Source: Hypoxylon rubiginosum (Eukaryota; Ascomycota; Sordariomycetes; Xylariales; Hypoxylaceae). Taken from it: a DNA stretch of 64,000 nucleotides. This document shows positions 48,069-59,054 of the stretch, one piece after another (position 1 is the stretch's first letter; every line of letters starts with the position of its first letter). Position numbers and translations under genes: made by a program. The notes under the pieces were generated by a model. That model saw only the letters and a list, made by a program, of their open reading frames with translations, did no database searches and was not told the DNA's origin. Where the stretch lies: positions 1 through 64,000 of the forward strand of contig CADCXA010000030.1 of the NCBI GenBank assembly GCA_902806565.1, read 5' to 3'.

Positions 48069-48481
48069 TCGTATTGTATCGTCGAAAGAAGATCTGAGGA
48101 GCTGGCGTAGCTATATATCTAAGAACACCATCACGGAAACTACTTGTTGGGAAATGTGTCATCTACGAGGATATTTGGTATATCTGACGAAAGTCATGGC
48201 CATGGTTGGCCCAAAGGCGCTAAAATAGCATTGTGTGTACATTGTATCCATAGGGGGCGTTTAGTATATCGAATGTCGCATGAAATTCACATTGCCTCCC
48301 TTCCCTTTTTTTTCTCTTCTCCTCTCTAAAACCCAGAATTTTACGCCTGTACTCTCTCGCTCTGGACTTCCTCGTGACATCTAGTTTACCGCGTCATCCG
48401 TCGGAGTTTGGTCTTGCGACCCGACGATTTCGGCAAATCCAAATCGCTCAATATAGGCGCCAAGGGGGCTTGCTCTTCGCA
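48069..48481. other. Intergenic, convergent 3' ends
   Basis: Separates the thiolase and the ornithine cyclodeaminase-family gene, which face each other. Contains a pyrimidine-rich run at 48297-48327. No gene. Confidence 0.5.
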
Positions 48482-50090
48482 CTACGAAGAGAAGCCCTCG
48501 ATATGGTGGCCGAGCCCCTTCTCCCTAGCCAGGCGCACGAGCTCGAACCCGACGACGAGGTCCATGAGGCCGAGCCCGACGCTCTTGTAGACGACGGTGC
48601 CAACCGTGAGCCAGCGCGACAGGTGCTTGTCGTGGCTGTACGGCTCCTGCTGCTGCGTCTGCGCCTGCGCCTGCGCCTTGTCCTCGCTCGCCGAACCCTT
48701 GTTAGAGCTCTGGCGGCGGATGAAGGGCGGGAAGAAACTCCCGCCGCTACCGCTTCCCTTGCGGCGGCCGGGGCTCCGGCCCGGACTTCGCGACGAGGAG
48801 CGCTTGCTTCCGCTCCCCGAGGCAGACTTTCCAGACTCGGACCCGAAAACCGTCGACATGGCTGAACCGGTCGACGAGAGGTCCAGCTTGTCGAAAGAGT
48901 CGCTCATAGACGATTCGTCTGTTGAACTTTGCGAAGCGAGGGATTCCTCTTCTTCTCTCGCTAGTCTCTGGATCATGACTAGCTCGCCCAATCTGCTTCT
49001 TGTCAGTTTTCTCCTATTCGTCCGCCGTGGAAAAAAGGAGGGATTCGGCTTACTCCACAAGCTGCTTAGGCGCTAGGCCTGCGTCTATGATCTCGCCCGC
49101 CTCCTTCAACGCTCCGTCTAGAGTATCTACGATGACAACCCCTCCTTCCGTGGCATGCTTGTGATAATGCAGGCCAGAGGAGTGCGCCTTGGTCGCCTGA
49201 AGTAGCAACTCCCGAGGCAGCTCGCGCATTTTCGGCGTGTAACTCCCAACCGCCACAATCAGCCTCCCTTTCCTACGTCCCTCGTGGCTCGTCAGTATGC
49301 TCGCGTCGAACAGGTCCTCGGTGCTAGGCGTGCAGCAGTAGATGACGTCCGAAGCTCTCATATGATCCTTCTGAAGCCTGTCGAACTCTCCGTAGCCCGG
49401 TGTGAGAAGGCTAAATTGCGCCTGGTCCCAGCCCTCCCGCTGTTTGATCTCCTGAGGAATGCCATATATCTTCTTGAACGTGGCTCTCGCGCAGTCACTG
49501 AACCGCCGGTTGATGATGAATACTTCGCGGATGCTGTGGCCCCGGAGCATTAGCGCCAGTCGGATATGCCAATACGCCTGCAGACCGGCGCCGAAGACGG
49601 TGATGGTGCGGACGTGAGCGCGTTTGAGAAGGAGACATGAGGATGCAAGTGCGGTCCGGAAGGCTGTTAGGGTCTGCGCGTGAAGGAAGCCAGTAGGAGG
49701 TCCTTCAGGAGAGTAGAGCGTTAGGGAGCCGGTAGGTCTGATAGCAGGTAGCGTCGTGTCGGACGAAGGAGAGGAAACCGTTACAACTGCGCTTTCATTA
49801 GTCCAAGGTAAATTCAAGACTGTATAACAGCCCAGTTCGATGAACTAACCCTTTACTGCATGACCCTGGGCGCTAAAGGACGGCATAAATAACGTGGTAG
49901 CGCCGGTAGTATTAGAGTGTACCGACGTCCGTTCGGGTTGGTGGATAACGCCATCTTCTATAGACTGCGTACCGGTCGAGTACTCGTGAAGAGCATTCCT
50001 AAGAGTGTCTACGAATCCATCGACTTCGTCGTAGCTCAGGTTCTCCAGCAAGGCTCGGATTTGCTCATCCGAAAGAACCGTCAAAGACAT
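48482..50090 (-). CDS. Ornithine cyclodeaminase/mu-crystallin family protein with a Ser/Arg-rich insertion
   Basis: NAD(P)-binding imine-reductase/cyclodeaminase family. Exons 50090-49850, 49786-49054 and 48992-48482 (introns 63 and 61 nt) give 494 residues. N-terminal MSLTVLSDEQIRALLENLSY and GATTLFMPSFSAQGHAVKVV are typical. SLTLYSPEGPPTGFLHAQTL and the Rossmann motif VFGAGLQAYWHIRLAL (GAGxQAxxH) follow, with DVIYCCTPSTEDLF and VAVGSYTPKMRELP. After GELVMIQRLAREEEES a low-complexity insert of about 110 residues (RSSSRSPGRSPGRRKGSGSG, then QAQAQAQTQQQ) precedes the C-terminal helix VYKSVGLGLMDLVVGFELVR. Without the insert the size equals the family norm. The substrate is unknown; ornithine itself is only one possibility. 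Intron 2 is placed with acceptor GCAG; a nearby AAG would add one residue. Confidence 0.85.
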
Positions 50091-50282
50091 GGCTTCCGGC
50101 TTCGGAGTCTGAGGTAAACTTGGGCGGATAGGGAATCGTATAGATTAACACGCCGACTAATTGATTGGGCCTGTAATGTTTCGCGAGAGTAAATATGGAA
50201 GGTCAATGGCAATACGATCAGCCATGGGTTCGTGCTTGGGTTGCGCAAGTAGATCGATTAGGAAAAGTTTGTTGAGAATATT

Positions 50283-50324
50283 CGAGGTCGAGGTCGAGGT
50301 CGAGGTCGAGGTTGGTTGGTTGGT
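50283..50324. repeat. Microsatellite (CGAGGT)5 followed by (TGGT)3
   Basis: Five perfect copies of CGAGGT at 50283-50312 run straight into three copies of TGGT at 50313-50324, about 195 bases upstream of the ornithine cyclodeaminase-family start codon. Confidence 0.9.
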
Positions 50325-50746
50325 CCCTTGGGCTGCTTGGTCGTGTGAAAGAGAACCCGCTATAGACCGCGCCGGAGAGATGAAGGCTTGGCTGAACACA
50401 TACCACATACCACATACGTCTGCACCGTCAACGAGTCCACAAGTGTACAAGTTTACACACCAACTTGTCATCAACCCACCCTTTCGTCTTCTTACCTGTC
50501 AGGAAAATATCCATTCCTCTACTATGTAGAACGCCGTGCATCTTGGCGTTTACAAGCTCCTTGGAACTCGTTGTATCCTAAGCCCGGATGGGGGAGGGAT
50601 GGCGCAAGAGCCTACCATTTATTGGCGACAAGTGAATTACCAAGCCGGTGGTAATGCACCTCTGCTGGGTATATCTGGTAATATCTGGTATATGTACCTG
50701 CACCTAATAGCCATAGCCACATGTAAGACCTAACCAGCTCTGGACA

Positions 50747-50798
50747 GTTTTACCTGTAGCTATCCCAGCTATCCCAGCTGCCCAGCTACAGGTAAAAC
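50747..50798. repeat. Perfect 15-bp inverted repeat (hairpin)
   Basis: GTTTTACCTGTAGCT at 50747-50761 is the exact reverse complement of 50784-50798. The 22-base loop itself contains repeated ATCCCAGCT. It could form a stable stem in DNA or RNA, or be the remains of a small foldback element. Its function is unknown. Confidence 0.85.
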
Positions 50799-51095
50799 AT
50801 GTACCTACCAGCCTACCTACATATACCCAGCTACCCCGCTTATCAGAAGACAAAAGATCGCAAAGGGTGACGTATAGGGGCGTATAGGTAAGAAGCTCGT
50901 CTAAAAAGGAGGGGCTACCAAGTACGACGATACTTGTACGCTTGGCACAAGGCATTGGCATCACTAGAGCTTACTAACGGGAACGGAAGAAGCAAAATAG
51001 CACCTAAATTTGATGGAGCCCTCTCAATCCCGTGACGAGGAGTATATTAATTTAATCAACCTTGAATTGACTTCGGAGCCAAGCACGTTACTTTA

Positions 51096-51134
51096 ACTCG
51101 AGATATCTACTCGAGATACCTACTCGAGATACCT
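51096..51134. repeat. 13-bp minisatellite, three copies
   Basis: ACTCGAGATATCT followed by two perfect copies of ACTCGAGATACCT, then a degenerate partial copy (ACTATATCGAGATA). No function is apparent. Confidence 0.85.
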
Positions 51135-51680
51135 ACTATATCGAGATATGCAAGATATATGAATTCCTAAACCCTCACATTCCGCTAGACCAATCAGACA
51201 TTGCGATGCCATTGCTAAAATAGAACCCGACCACACGCAATATACCCCCTTCTAACCACCCAAGACCCAAGACTTTGGACCTTTGACTCGCAGCCCAAAC
51301 CTATCCTCCGAACCAGACAGACGCGCGCACGCATTGGATTTTTTTCGAACTTCCGCGCAAACTCTTTGAACGCCGCCAAGGGAACCCCTTAAGGTATCCC
51401 TAATCCAGGTAATGTGCATTCTTGCAACCAAAAAAAGAAACTCGCTCGCTCGCTTGCTTGCTCGCCCAGACGCTTCCCGTCGCCGGTCAATACCGAGATA
51501 TATCACTCGCCCAACTCGAGAAAAAGCCTAGAAAAGCCTAGACCAAAGACCAAGAAAAAACCCAGATTTTGCCATGATGATGTCGCCTGCTTCGAGGCTT
51601 TGAAATGCCGTACAAAGTAAAAAAGAAAATGGCGCAAAGACGTTGTGCCAACAAATATCGCAGTTTCGTTCCGCTTGGCA

Positions 51681-52668
51681 TCAGCGGGCTTGCATGGCAG
51701 CGCCGTCGGACCCGTTCCGGAAGACGAGCATGGCGTGCTTGCCCCTGACCACGTCGGCGTCGCCATTGGCGCTCGCGGCGCCCTTGACGCCGCCCTTGCC
51801 AGTGCCTAAGCCCATATCACGGATCCGGCCAGTGCCGATGTCGAAGAAGACACCGTGGACCTGGAGGCCGCGCTCGGCGATGGCGTCCTGGACGACGGCG
51901 TTGGCCATGAGGACTTGGATGCCCGCCTCGACGTTGAGCTCGGCGATGCGCACGCCGCGCGCCTTGTCGCCGAGCGCCGCCAGCTCCTCAGCGTGCGCGT
52001 TGCGGACGGCCTTGAGGGGCGTCAGCCACGTGTCCAGCACGCCGCCCACGCGGACGTCGCTCAGCGCGGCCGCGGCGCCTCCGCACGAGGAGTGCCCGCA
52101 CAGCACCACGTGCTTGACCTTGAGGTGCACGACCGAGTACTCGATGACCGCCGACGTGTTGATGTCGGTCGGCGACACGACGTTGGCGACGTTGCGGTGC
52201 ACGAACACGTCGCCGGGCTGCAGGCCCAGGATCGTGGTCTCGGGGCAGCGCGAGTCGGAGCAGCCTATCCAGACTGTTATATTGCGCAACATATCACCAT
52301 ATTAGCTTCGCGTCTTTATCCGTCTTAGCTAGCGGTGTGTCCAGCTGATTCGCAGCGATACAGGCATCTGAGATCCGCAACCCTGCAGGCTGTGGGAGGA
52401 TCTTGATTACCAAGACGTCCCAAGACCATGCTAAGCCATTCTGTTGAGTGGGTCTCGTCTCGCCTCGCCTCGCATCTCAACAAAGTACAGTGACCAAGCA
52501 AAAAGAGGCAAAACAAAAAAAGAATAGGAAACCGGAGTGAAACGTACGGATTTCTGGCGACTGTCCCAAAGCCAACTTGGGGAAGAAGTCGGGATTCTGG
52601 TGGCCTTTGTAGCCGGCCCAGGCTTGGTTCGAACTCAGTGCGTAGGTAAAGACATCTTCTGCGGCCAT
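51681..52668 (-). CDS. Beta-class carbonic anhydrase
   Basis: Reversible hydration of CO2 to bicarbonate. Exons 52668-52548 and 52273-51681 (intron 274 nt, GTACGT...AACAG) give 237 residues, usual for the fungal enzyme. ATG 52668 starts MAAEDVFTYALSSNQAWAGY. Zinc ligands and the catalytic dyad are visible: Cys45 and Asp47-Arg49 in WIGCSDSRCPE, His101 and Cys104 in LCGHSSCGG. VFVHRNVANVV is also typical. A Gly/Lys/Ala-rich loop (GTGKGGVKGAASANGDADVV) precedes the C-terminal strand. There is no clear targeting peptide, so a cytosolic location is inferred. The intron is the longest in this part of the window. Confidence 0.93.
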
Positions 52669-54711
52669 GGTAAGCGACACTTCGTTCCAGCCAGAAAAGA
52701 ATCCCCTTCGCCAATCTCGGATATCTCTAAAAGTTTAAGCGTATTTTAGGATTGCCCACCCCTGTAAGATCCAGATCTAGGGAGTTTCGTCGAGAGACTT
52801 TTCTTGGCGGGGGGTAGAGAGGCAGACAGGTAGGTTAGGTGTAGGTAATGTTTGGTTGATGGGTCAGTGGTGATAAGGGGTTGACAGCACGTACGCACAG
52901 GAGCGGGCATCTTGGAAATGCTGGTTGCGCCCTTTTATATATGTGTTGTGTGATACGTGTGTGTGATGGCTTCGAGCGGCACAAAGAACCGCCCCCCTCT
53001 CAACTCGAACGCGGGATGGGAGGGTATGAGCGAATTAGGAAGTCCCAAGCCCAATCAGATCTGGCGCTCACCCACACGTACGTCCACACCACCAAGGAGG
53101 ATTACTTTTCTTGTTTGCTAAAGGGGGGAGGACTTGACCGATCCCCTAGGTATCTGGTTCGACCTTCGCGTTGAACAGCGACCCTTTTTCGGTCGGGGAA
53201 CTCTCGGAACAGACCGTTGAATCGTACGGGCTGACGGGTCGCACGACGCGAGAGTTGCGAGACTGACGTAGGTTTTATCTTAAGATGAGTTATGTAGAAA
53301 TCCGAATAGCGAAGTAATGCGCAGCGGATCGACGTAGGTAGAGTAGTATTTGCCGTCCAGTCGGAAGCGAGGAAAAACGACGATAAAGCCGTATATATAT
53401 CAAAATTCAGGAGAACTCAACAAGAAATAGGGACACGTAAGGTAGTGTAGCACAGCTGAGGCGGAGGGAACTTCAAAAATAATATACCTTAGATGACGAA
53501 CGGAACTTGGCGTCAGCAGCCTTTAATAGAATGCCATTGTACAAGGTGCCCAGGTGCCTCGAGATAGGATCGGTTTGTCCGGAGTCCGGGGCTTGTACCT
53601 CTGAGCTGTATGTACCAGCCTTTTTTCCCACCACATGTACAGTTTTACACATTTCTAAGCTTCCTTCTTACTTAATCTCTCATGTGTTAGGGTATATCAT
53701 AACTTCGCCTCCCCTGGCTGCCTGGTTCGAACCATTGGCTCGCCCTCTCGGCACTATAACTGTCATGTACCTAGTGTACATGTTTACCCTACCTGGCAGC
53801 CTGGGTACTTATCTATCTAGGTTACGGCAGAGCTGTGCTTGGCCTTATTCGCGGGGATGGTGAAACTCGTCACAGGCGGCGCACAGATTTTGGTGAGATT
53901 GAGATGTGAGATAAGCGCGAGCCGTCGACGCAAACATGGGACCCTAAAGACACGGGCATTGAAGAGGCTAGTTCGCAACACGCACATGGGGAGGAAGGCA
54001 TGCCGAGCACGCGGAGTATGCCCGACGAGCCAATAGCCAATCTCGTTCCCAACGTGCCTCGCAGACAGGCAGACAGGCACCCCCTGTCAGGAACAGGGCA
54101 TGCCCGGCACCTAGCAGGCGGTGAGCTTGGAAGTTCTTGGTAACCCTTGGCCTGTTTCCCCCCGAGACTATCATAGACGCCTGCGAGCTAATCTCAAACA
54201 TACAAGACTATTGTTATACCTCCTGATCGACTACCCTGTTCAGTATATCCCGGGGTTTCTTATCTTTACCTCGAATTCTACACTGCGCGCTCTGTGCGTG
54301 CTTGAATCGTGAGGCCAGAGACCCAGAGCTCAGGAACGCATTCTGTATCAGTACCAGTTTGGACAGGGAAATGCGACGCTGCAAATGAGGCTTCCTTGGC
54401 AGCTGGGGCTCGGCTCGACCGTCCGCATACGGCAATCTCGACAAATACTACCTTACTGGGGAACCAAGATCATCTAGATCATTTACCAAGGCGGCACCAT
54501 TGAAACTTGGCTCAACAACACACTGAAATACATACGATCATGGGGACTTTACTAAATTGCATCTCAATCATTGTCACATTAGTTGTCGGTAGACTTCTGG
54601 GGAATGGAGAAGGCTTATGCAAATCCATGTGGTTGGTATTCCCTTTTACCTCCTCCAACGCCGGAACTGTGCAAATATAGAGAAATCATGACCCGTAACC
54701 GTGCGCAACGC
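52669..54711. other. Intergenic, no gene supported
   Basis: About 2 kb with the promoter of the carbonic anhydrase at its left end and the 3' flank of the eL8 gene at its right. A 118-codon open frame at 53507-53863 has no recognisable features. TACCT/AGGTA words recur. Nothing else is identified. Confidence 0.5.
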
Positions 54712-55867
54712 TTAGACCTTGATAGCGGTCTCCAGAGCCTTCTTGGCCTTCTCAATGCGCTTGTTGGCCTTGGCACCCATGATACCACCACCCCATTGTC
54801 TGCGCGAGTTCTCAGAGCCGGCTAGATAACCATCCTTGATGGCGCTAATGAGCTTGGAGAGCTCGTTCTTGTCCTCAGATCGGACCTCAGTGATGGCGAG
54901 AACAGCAGCAGTCTGTGATTCGTTAATTTCAATGCACTCCGTGTTTAATACGTGGCGTACTACATACCTTCTTGTGGACGACGGTTCCGAGACGAGCCTT
55001 GCCCTTGATGATGGCGTAGGGGACACCCATCTTTCGGCAGAGAGCGGGGAGGAAAATGACCAGCTCGATGGGGTCAACATCGTTGGGAATCAGGACGAGC
55101 GATGCCTTCTTGTTCTCGATCAGGCCAACGACGTGGTTCAGGCCGTACTTGACAACGTAGGGCTTCTTGCTGACATCCTCCTTCTTCTTGCCCTCCTTGA
55201 TGGCGGTAGCCTCCTTGACGAGGCGCTCCTTCTTCTCAGCCTTGGACTCGGGCTGGTACTTGTTGAGGAGCTTCAGGGCCTGGGCAGCAGTGTTGCGGTC
55301 GAGGACGTGCTGGAACTGGGCGATTGCCGGGGGCACCTTCAGGCGCATGTTGATGATCTTCTTCTGGCGCTGAAGGAGGACATACTCGGGCCACTTCACC
55401 ATACGCGAAAGGTTGCGTTTCGGCTGGATGTCCTGACCGACACCATAGTTGCGGGGTCGCTTCTCGATGAGGGGGTTCTGATCCGTATGTCAGCTCTGCC
55501 ACAGGGTATACACAGAGGTAAGGGTAATTTGGGGAAGTTAGTACTGACCTTGGGAGCCTTCTTAGAACCGGCCTTGGAGGCGAAGGGGGCCGGCGCGGCC
55601 TTCTTACCAGACTTGGGAGGCTATCATTGAGAAGAAAGACATCAGCAAATGTGTTCCATTGTCTGTAGTCTTTCTTGAACTCTAAAGAGATGATTGCGAG
55701 TGGCATTTCTGCACGCTGCACAAAAAGTCTCAAGCCAGTTCATCACCTGCGTCCGAAGACGACAGGCGGGTAATAAGACATCTCGACGCGAGCGCACGAG
55801 AGTCAATGAAATAAATAATCCATTGAGTGCAAAAGCACATCAATTCCAAGTATCAGGAACTTACCAT
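54712..55867 (-). CDS. RPL8: 60S ribosomal protein eL8 (L7a/L8)
   Basis: Structural protein of the large ribosomal subunit, L7Ae/L30e/Gadd45 fold. Four exons: 55867-55865 (the ATG alone), 55620-55549, 55477-54968 and 54912-54712 (introns 244, 71 and 55 nt), giving 261 residues. Conserved text: [40 protein letters not shown], the L7Ae core [40 protein letters not shown], and [20 protein letters not shown] near the end. A start codon isolated in its own exon with a long first intron is common in fungal ribosomal-protein genes. The gene is divergent from NCS6, sharing a 397-base upstream region. Paralogue naming (RPL8A/B) applies only to yeast. Confidence 0.95.
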
Positions 55868-55989
55868 GATGATTAGTTGGTCGTGTTGTCGTGGTTTGGT
55901 GAAGGTTGGCGACCAAGTCGAAAGGTGTGAGGAAAAGAAATCTTGTGAAAAGTTGGCGACTCTTCAAAAAACAAGTAGAAAAGTTGTGC

Positions 55990-56001
55990 GTAGGGTTTTT
56001 T
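55990..56001 (-). promoter_or_regulatory. Telo-box-like motif upstream of eL8
   Basis: TAGGGTTTTT on the + strand (AAAAACCCTA read toward the eL8 gene) lies about 125 bases upstream of its start codon, within the 397-base region shared with NCS6. AAACCCTA-type boxes are frequent in promoters of ribosomal-protein genes. A single occurrence is only suggestive. Confidence 0.3.
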
Positions 56002-56264
56002 GCAGTGGCCCGTGCTTTCGCTACTCTGGCCCCACTAGGTCAGTATTGGTCTAGCGTACATGCCCCTCCAAAGAAGTACCTATGTATCTTTATATGCTCA
56101 ATCTTTAACCCCACTAAAATTCTTCATTGGACTCTGATATTGAGTCAACCTTACTTCGTACATCGCTTAATCATATTTAATTCCATACCCTACTGTATAC
56201 GCTTCTTCTGTTCAGATATTCTATTCTACTACTATTCTAATTCGATCCCCGACTACATTGCAAG

Positions 56265-57482
56265 ATGCCACCCGCGCTCTGCGCTCTCTGTAAGACAGAG
56301 CGGGCCCTGATCAAGAGGCCCAAGAACCATCAGAAACTCTGCAAAGGTTGTTTTATCCAGATATTTGAAGACGAGGTGCACCATACGATAATCTCGTCAA
56401 ATCTATTCTTCCCTGGGGAAAAGGTGGCCGTCGGCGCATCCGGTGGCAAGGATTCCACCGTCCTAGCGTCGGTACTGAAGACTTTAAATGAGAGACATCA
56501 CTACGGGGTCGACTTAGTGCTCCTTAGCATCGATGAAGGCATCAAGGGTTACAGAGACGATTCCTTGGAGACGGTTAAGCGCAACGCTGTGCAGTACGAC
56601 ATGCCGCTAAAAATCGTAGGATACGATGAACTATATGGCTGGACCATGGACCAAGTAGTCGAAACCATAGGCAAGAAGGGTAACTGCACATACTGCGGCG
56701 TATTTCGACGACAAGCTCTGGATCGGGGTGCCAAGATTTTAGGGATCAAGCACGTAGTCACCGGCCACAACGCAGATGACGTCGCAGAAACCGTTCTTAT
56801 GAACTTGCTACGAGGAGATTTGCCGCGCTTGTCACGGAGTACAAGTATCGTCACTGGAAGCGATGCCAGTGAGGTCAAGAGGAGTAAACCGCTCAAGTAC
56901 TCGTATGAAAAGGAGATTGTGCTATACGCCCATCACAAGAAGCTTGATTATTTCAGCACCGAATGCATCTACAGCCCCGAGGCATTCAGGGGCAGCGCCA
57001 GGAGTTTGATCAAGAATCTAGAGAAGGTTCGGCCAAGTGCCATCTTAGACGTCGTACGGAGTGGTGAGGACATGGCTAGACTGGTCCCTGGAGCTACGCA
57101 AGACTCGTGTCGTTGTGATGGCAAGCCTGCATCCCATCAAGCTGCTGCCGATGACGACAACATTGGCGGGTGCGGTTCCGCAAACGGTCGCACGAATGGC
57201 GGCGAAATGGCAGCTATGGAGAAGCGACTCAGAGAAAACGAAGCCGCCGAGGCTGGCGAGCTCGAGACGGAAATAACAGTAACGAAAATTGAAGTTCAGC
57301 GTCACGACAGGCCAAACCAAACCAATGGGCAACCTAAGACACCAGGGACCAATCTTCCTGTCAGGTTAAAGCAAAAGCTAGGCACATGCGAAAAGTGTGG
57401 CTATATGTCCAGCCAGAAGCTATGCCAGGCTTGCATGCTTCTCGAGGGCTTAAATAAAAACAGACCGGAAATCACGTTATAG
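56265..57482 (+). CDS. NCS6: Cytoplasmic tRNA 2-thiolation protein 1 (NCS6/CTU1)
   Basis: With NCS2/CTU2 it thiolates U34 of the Lys, Glu and Gln tRNAs in the cytosol, using sulfur from the URM1 relay. Single exon, 405 residues. N-terminal zinc site [20 protein letters not shown] with LCKGC; the ATP-binding PP-loop SGGKDST at residues 59-65; [16 protein letters not shown] and [20 protein letters not shown] are diagnostic; the substrate-side [16 protein letters not shown] is present. An ~85-residue variable, Gly/Glu-rich insert (about 270-355) is followed by the C-terminal zinc site [20 protein letters not shown]. No introns and no damage. Confidence 0.95.
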   Translation: MPPALCALCKTERALIKRPKNHQKLCKGCFIQIFEDEVHHTIISSNLFFPGEKVAVGASGGKDSTVLASVLKTLNERHHYGVDLVLLSIDEGIKGYRDDSLETVKRNAVQYDMPLKIVGYDELYGWTMDQVVETIGKKGNCTYCGVFRRQALDRGAKILGIKHVVTGHNADDVAETVLMNLLRGDLPRLSRSTSIVTGSDASEVKRSKPLKYSYEKEIVLYAHHKKLDYFSTECIYSPEAFRGSARSLIKNLEKVRPSAILDVVRSGEDMARLVPGATQDSCRCDGKPASHQAAADDDNIGGCGSANGRTNGGEMAAMEKRLRENEAAEAGELETEITVTKIEVQRHDRPNQTNGQPKTPGTNLPVRLKQKLGTCEKCGYMSSQKLCQACMLLEGLNKNRPEITL

Positions 57483-59054
57483 ACGAGGAATAGAAATAGA
57501 TGTGGAATAGGTCGGCGTTTTGGTATACTTGGGGATAGAGAAATAGGTAGCATTGGAACGATACCCCTACTAAAAGCTGGTTGATCAATACAGTCATGAC
57601 AAAAGGGTTCGATATCAGATATGCCGTATTTTAAAGGCTCTGTACATGTGGTTTCCCGTCATAAGATGTGTCTCCTTCCTGTCGACGTTCTCCCATCTAT
57701 GTGAAGCGCTTCTCGACCTAGACAATATGTAAGTATTCCGAACATATTCTTGGTCGGAAACAACATACCTTCCAAGGATTGTTGACCTCGAAACCAGCGG
57801 GTGCTAAGGCTGCGTCACTTTGTCCTCGTAGGAATCCCGTTAGGCGGCGGTCTCGGTCCATCACTACAACACTTCCTGTCAGTCCTGTCCTGTTCCAAGC
57901 ACGTCGTAGCTTAATGTCTCATACTCTGTCTGTCCCATTGATCTATGGATCGTCGCGCTCTCTTGCCGCCGTTTTGCCAGTTTCTGAATTTTGAAAGACC
58001 TGCGCCGGTCGCACCGAACATCTAGTAGATCTTAGCATTCGAGGCATCTATGATATGGTACGTTATCGTGATCGATTGGGAGCTCTTACGGCAAGGATGA
58101 TTCCGTAGGGAATCAGGGCTTCGAAGGGGACAGCCATTGCGGGATTGCGGGACTACGGGCCTATGCTACGAGCAACTATTAGAAAAGGCATATGTAAAGC
58201 TGCTGTTGGAATTGGAAATACTCACTGCTGGTTTGCGGTCACTCGTCTTCGTAGTCAATAATCAATTGCTTCTAAGAGCTCCGTCGATTGGCACGCACTT
58301 TACGATACAATTGAGGTCGAGTTCAGCAACCAATGACGGCCTAGGCTGAGGATAGGCTGAGAATTATGTAACCTACATGTAAATACATATTCACGTATCC
58401 ATAGTAGTCTCGGTGGTGGTTCATCCCCACTACCACTGTGACACAGCACTAACGCCTCTAAGTTCGATAGCTGACTAATTAGTGGAGCACGGACAAGAGC
58501 TACACCACCACCACTTACCCTGCCCACTTACCTAGAAACTACTCCAACGCCCGCCAACTTCAATCGTTGTCAGGTCAGCACTCGTCAGAGCAAGGCGCAT
58601 TGATGGCTTCTTGACACAACTTTCTTTTTCCAATCCGTAAGAAATACGCGTCGATTAGCTTTTTAACTCGGAATCATTTACTGCTTTGACATAATCAGTC
58701 GCCGAACACTCGTATTGGGCGCGTCTACTCTTTCACTTCGACCCGTCCAACTTTCCATCCATTAGGTAAACCCAAATGTCTTGGGTGTCGCTACTATCTA
58801 AATTTATAACCATCGTTCCCCTACGCATCCTGCGTTATCGACATCAGTAAACTCCCCCCAGCCTTGCGCGAAAGGCATGCGACCAGACCCTTCATGACGC
58901 GAAACGGCACGAGTTGGAGGCCTTGGAAAACACACCTTGCCACCAACGCTCGGCACGGCGCATGATATGTTAAGCCTTCCACTATCGCTTTCTACACAAC
59001 ATACTTTCTCCGGCCGAATCCTGTCGATCTGACCCGTAATATTGGCGACGAGCG
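57483..59054. other. Intergenic, no gene supported
   Basis: About 1.6 kb between two rightward genes, NCS6 and the MYST acetyltransferase. It should contain the NCS6 3' flank and the promoter of the acetyltransferase. Open frames are short and featureless. Confidence 0.5.

Larger units (their letters stand above)
50091..51680. other. Intergenic with short repeats
   Basis: About 1.6 kb upstream of the ornithine cyclodeaminase-family gene and downstream of the carbonic anhydrase. No gene is supported. It holds a CGAGGT microsatellite, a perfect 15-bp inverted repeat and a 13-bp minisatellite (separate entries). Confidence 0.55.

Noticed and set aside
53507..53863. 118-codon + strand frame in the carbonic anhydrase/eL8 intergenic region
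   Set aside because: Featureless peptide, and the first codon is not ATG.
54836..55630. 264-codon + strand frame opposite eL8
   Set aside because: Mirror of the eL8 exons, extends across its introns, and has no family features.
55642..55746. Possible C/D box snoRNA in eL8 intron 1 (GTGATGA and CTGA about 100 bases apart, minus strand)
   Set aside because: No convincing terminal stem or D' guide element; boxes this short occur by chance. Small-RNA data would decide.
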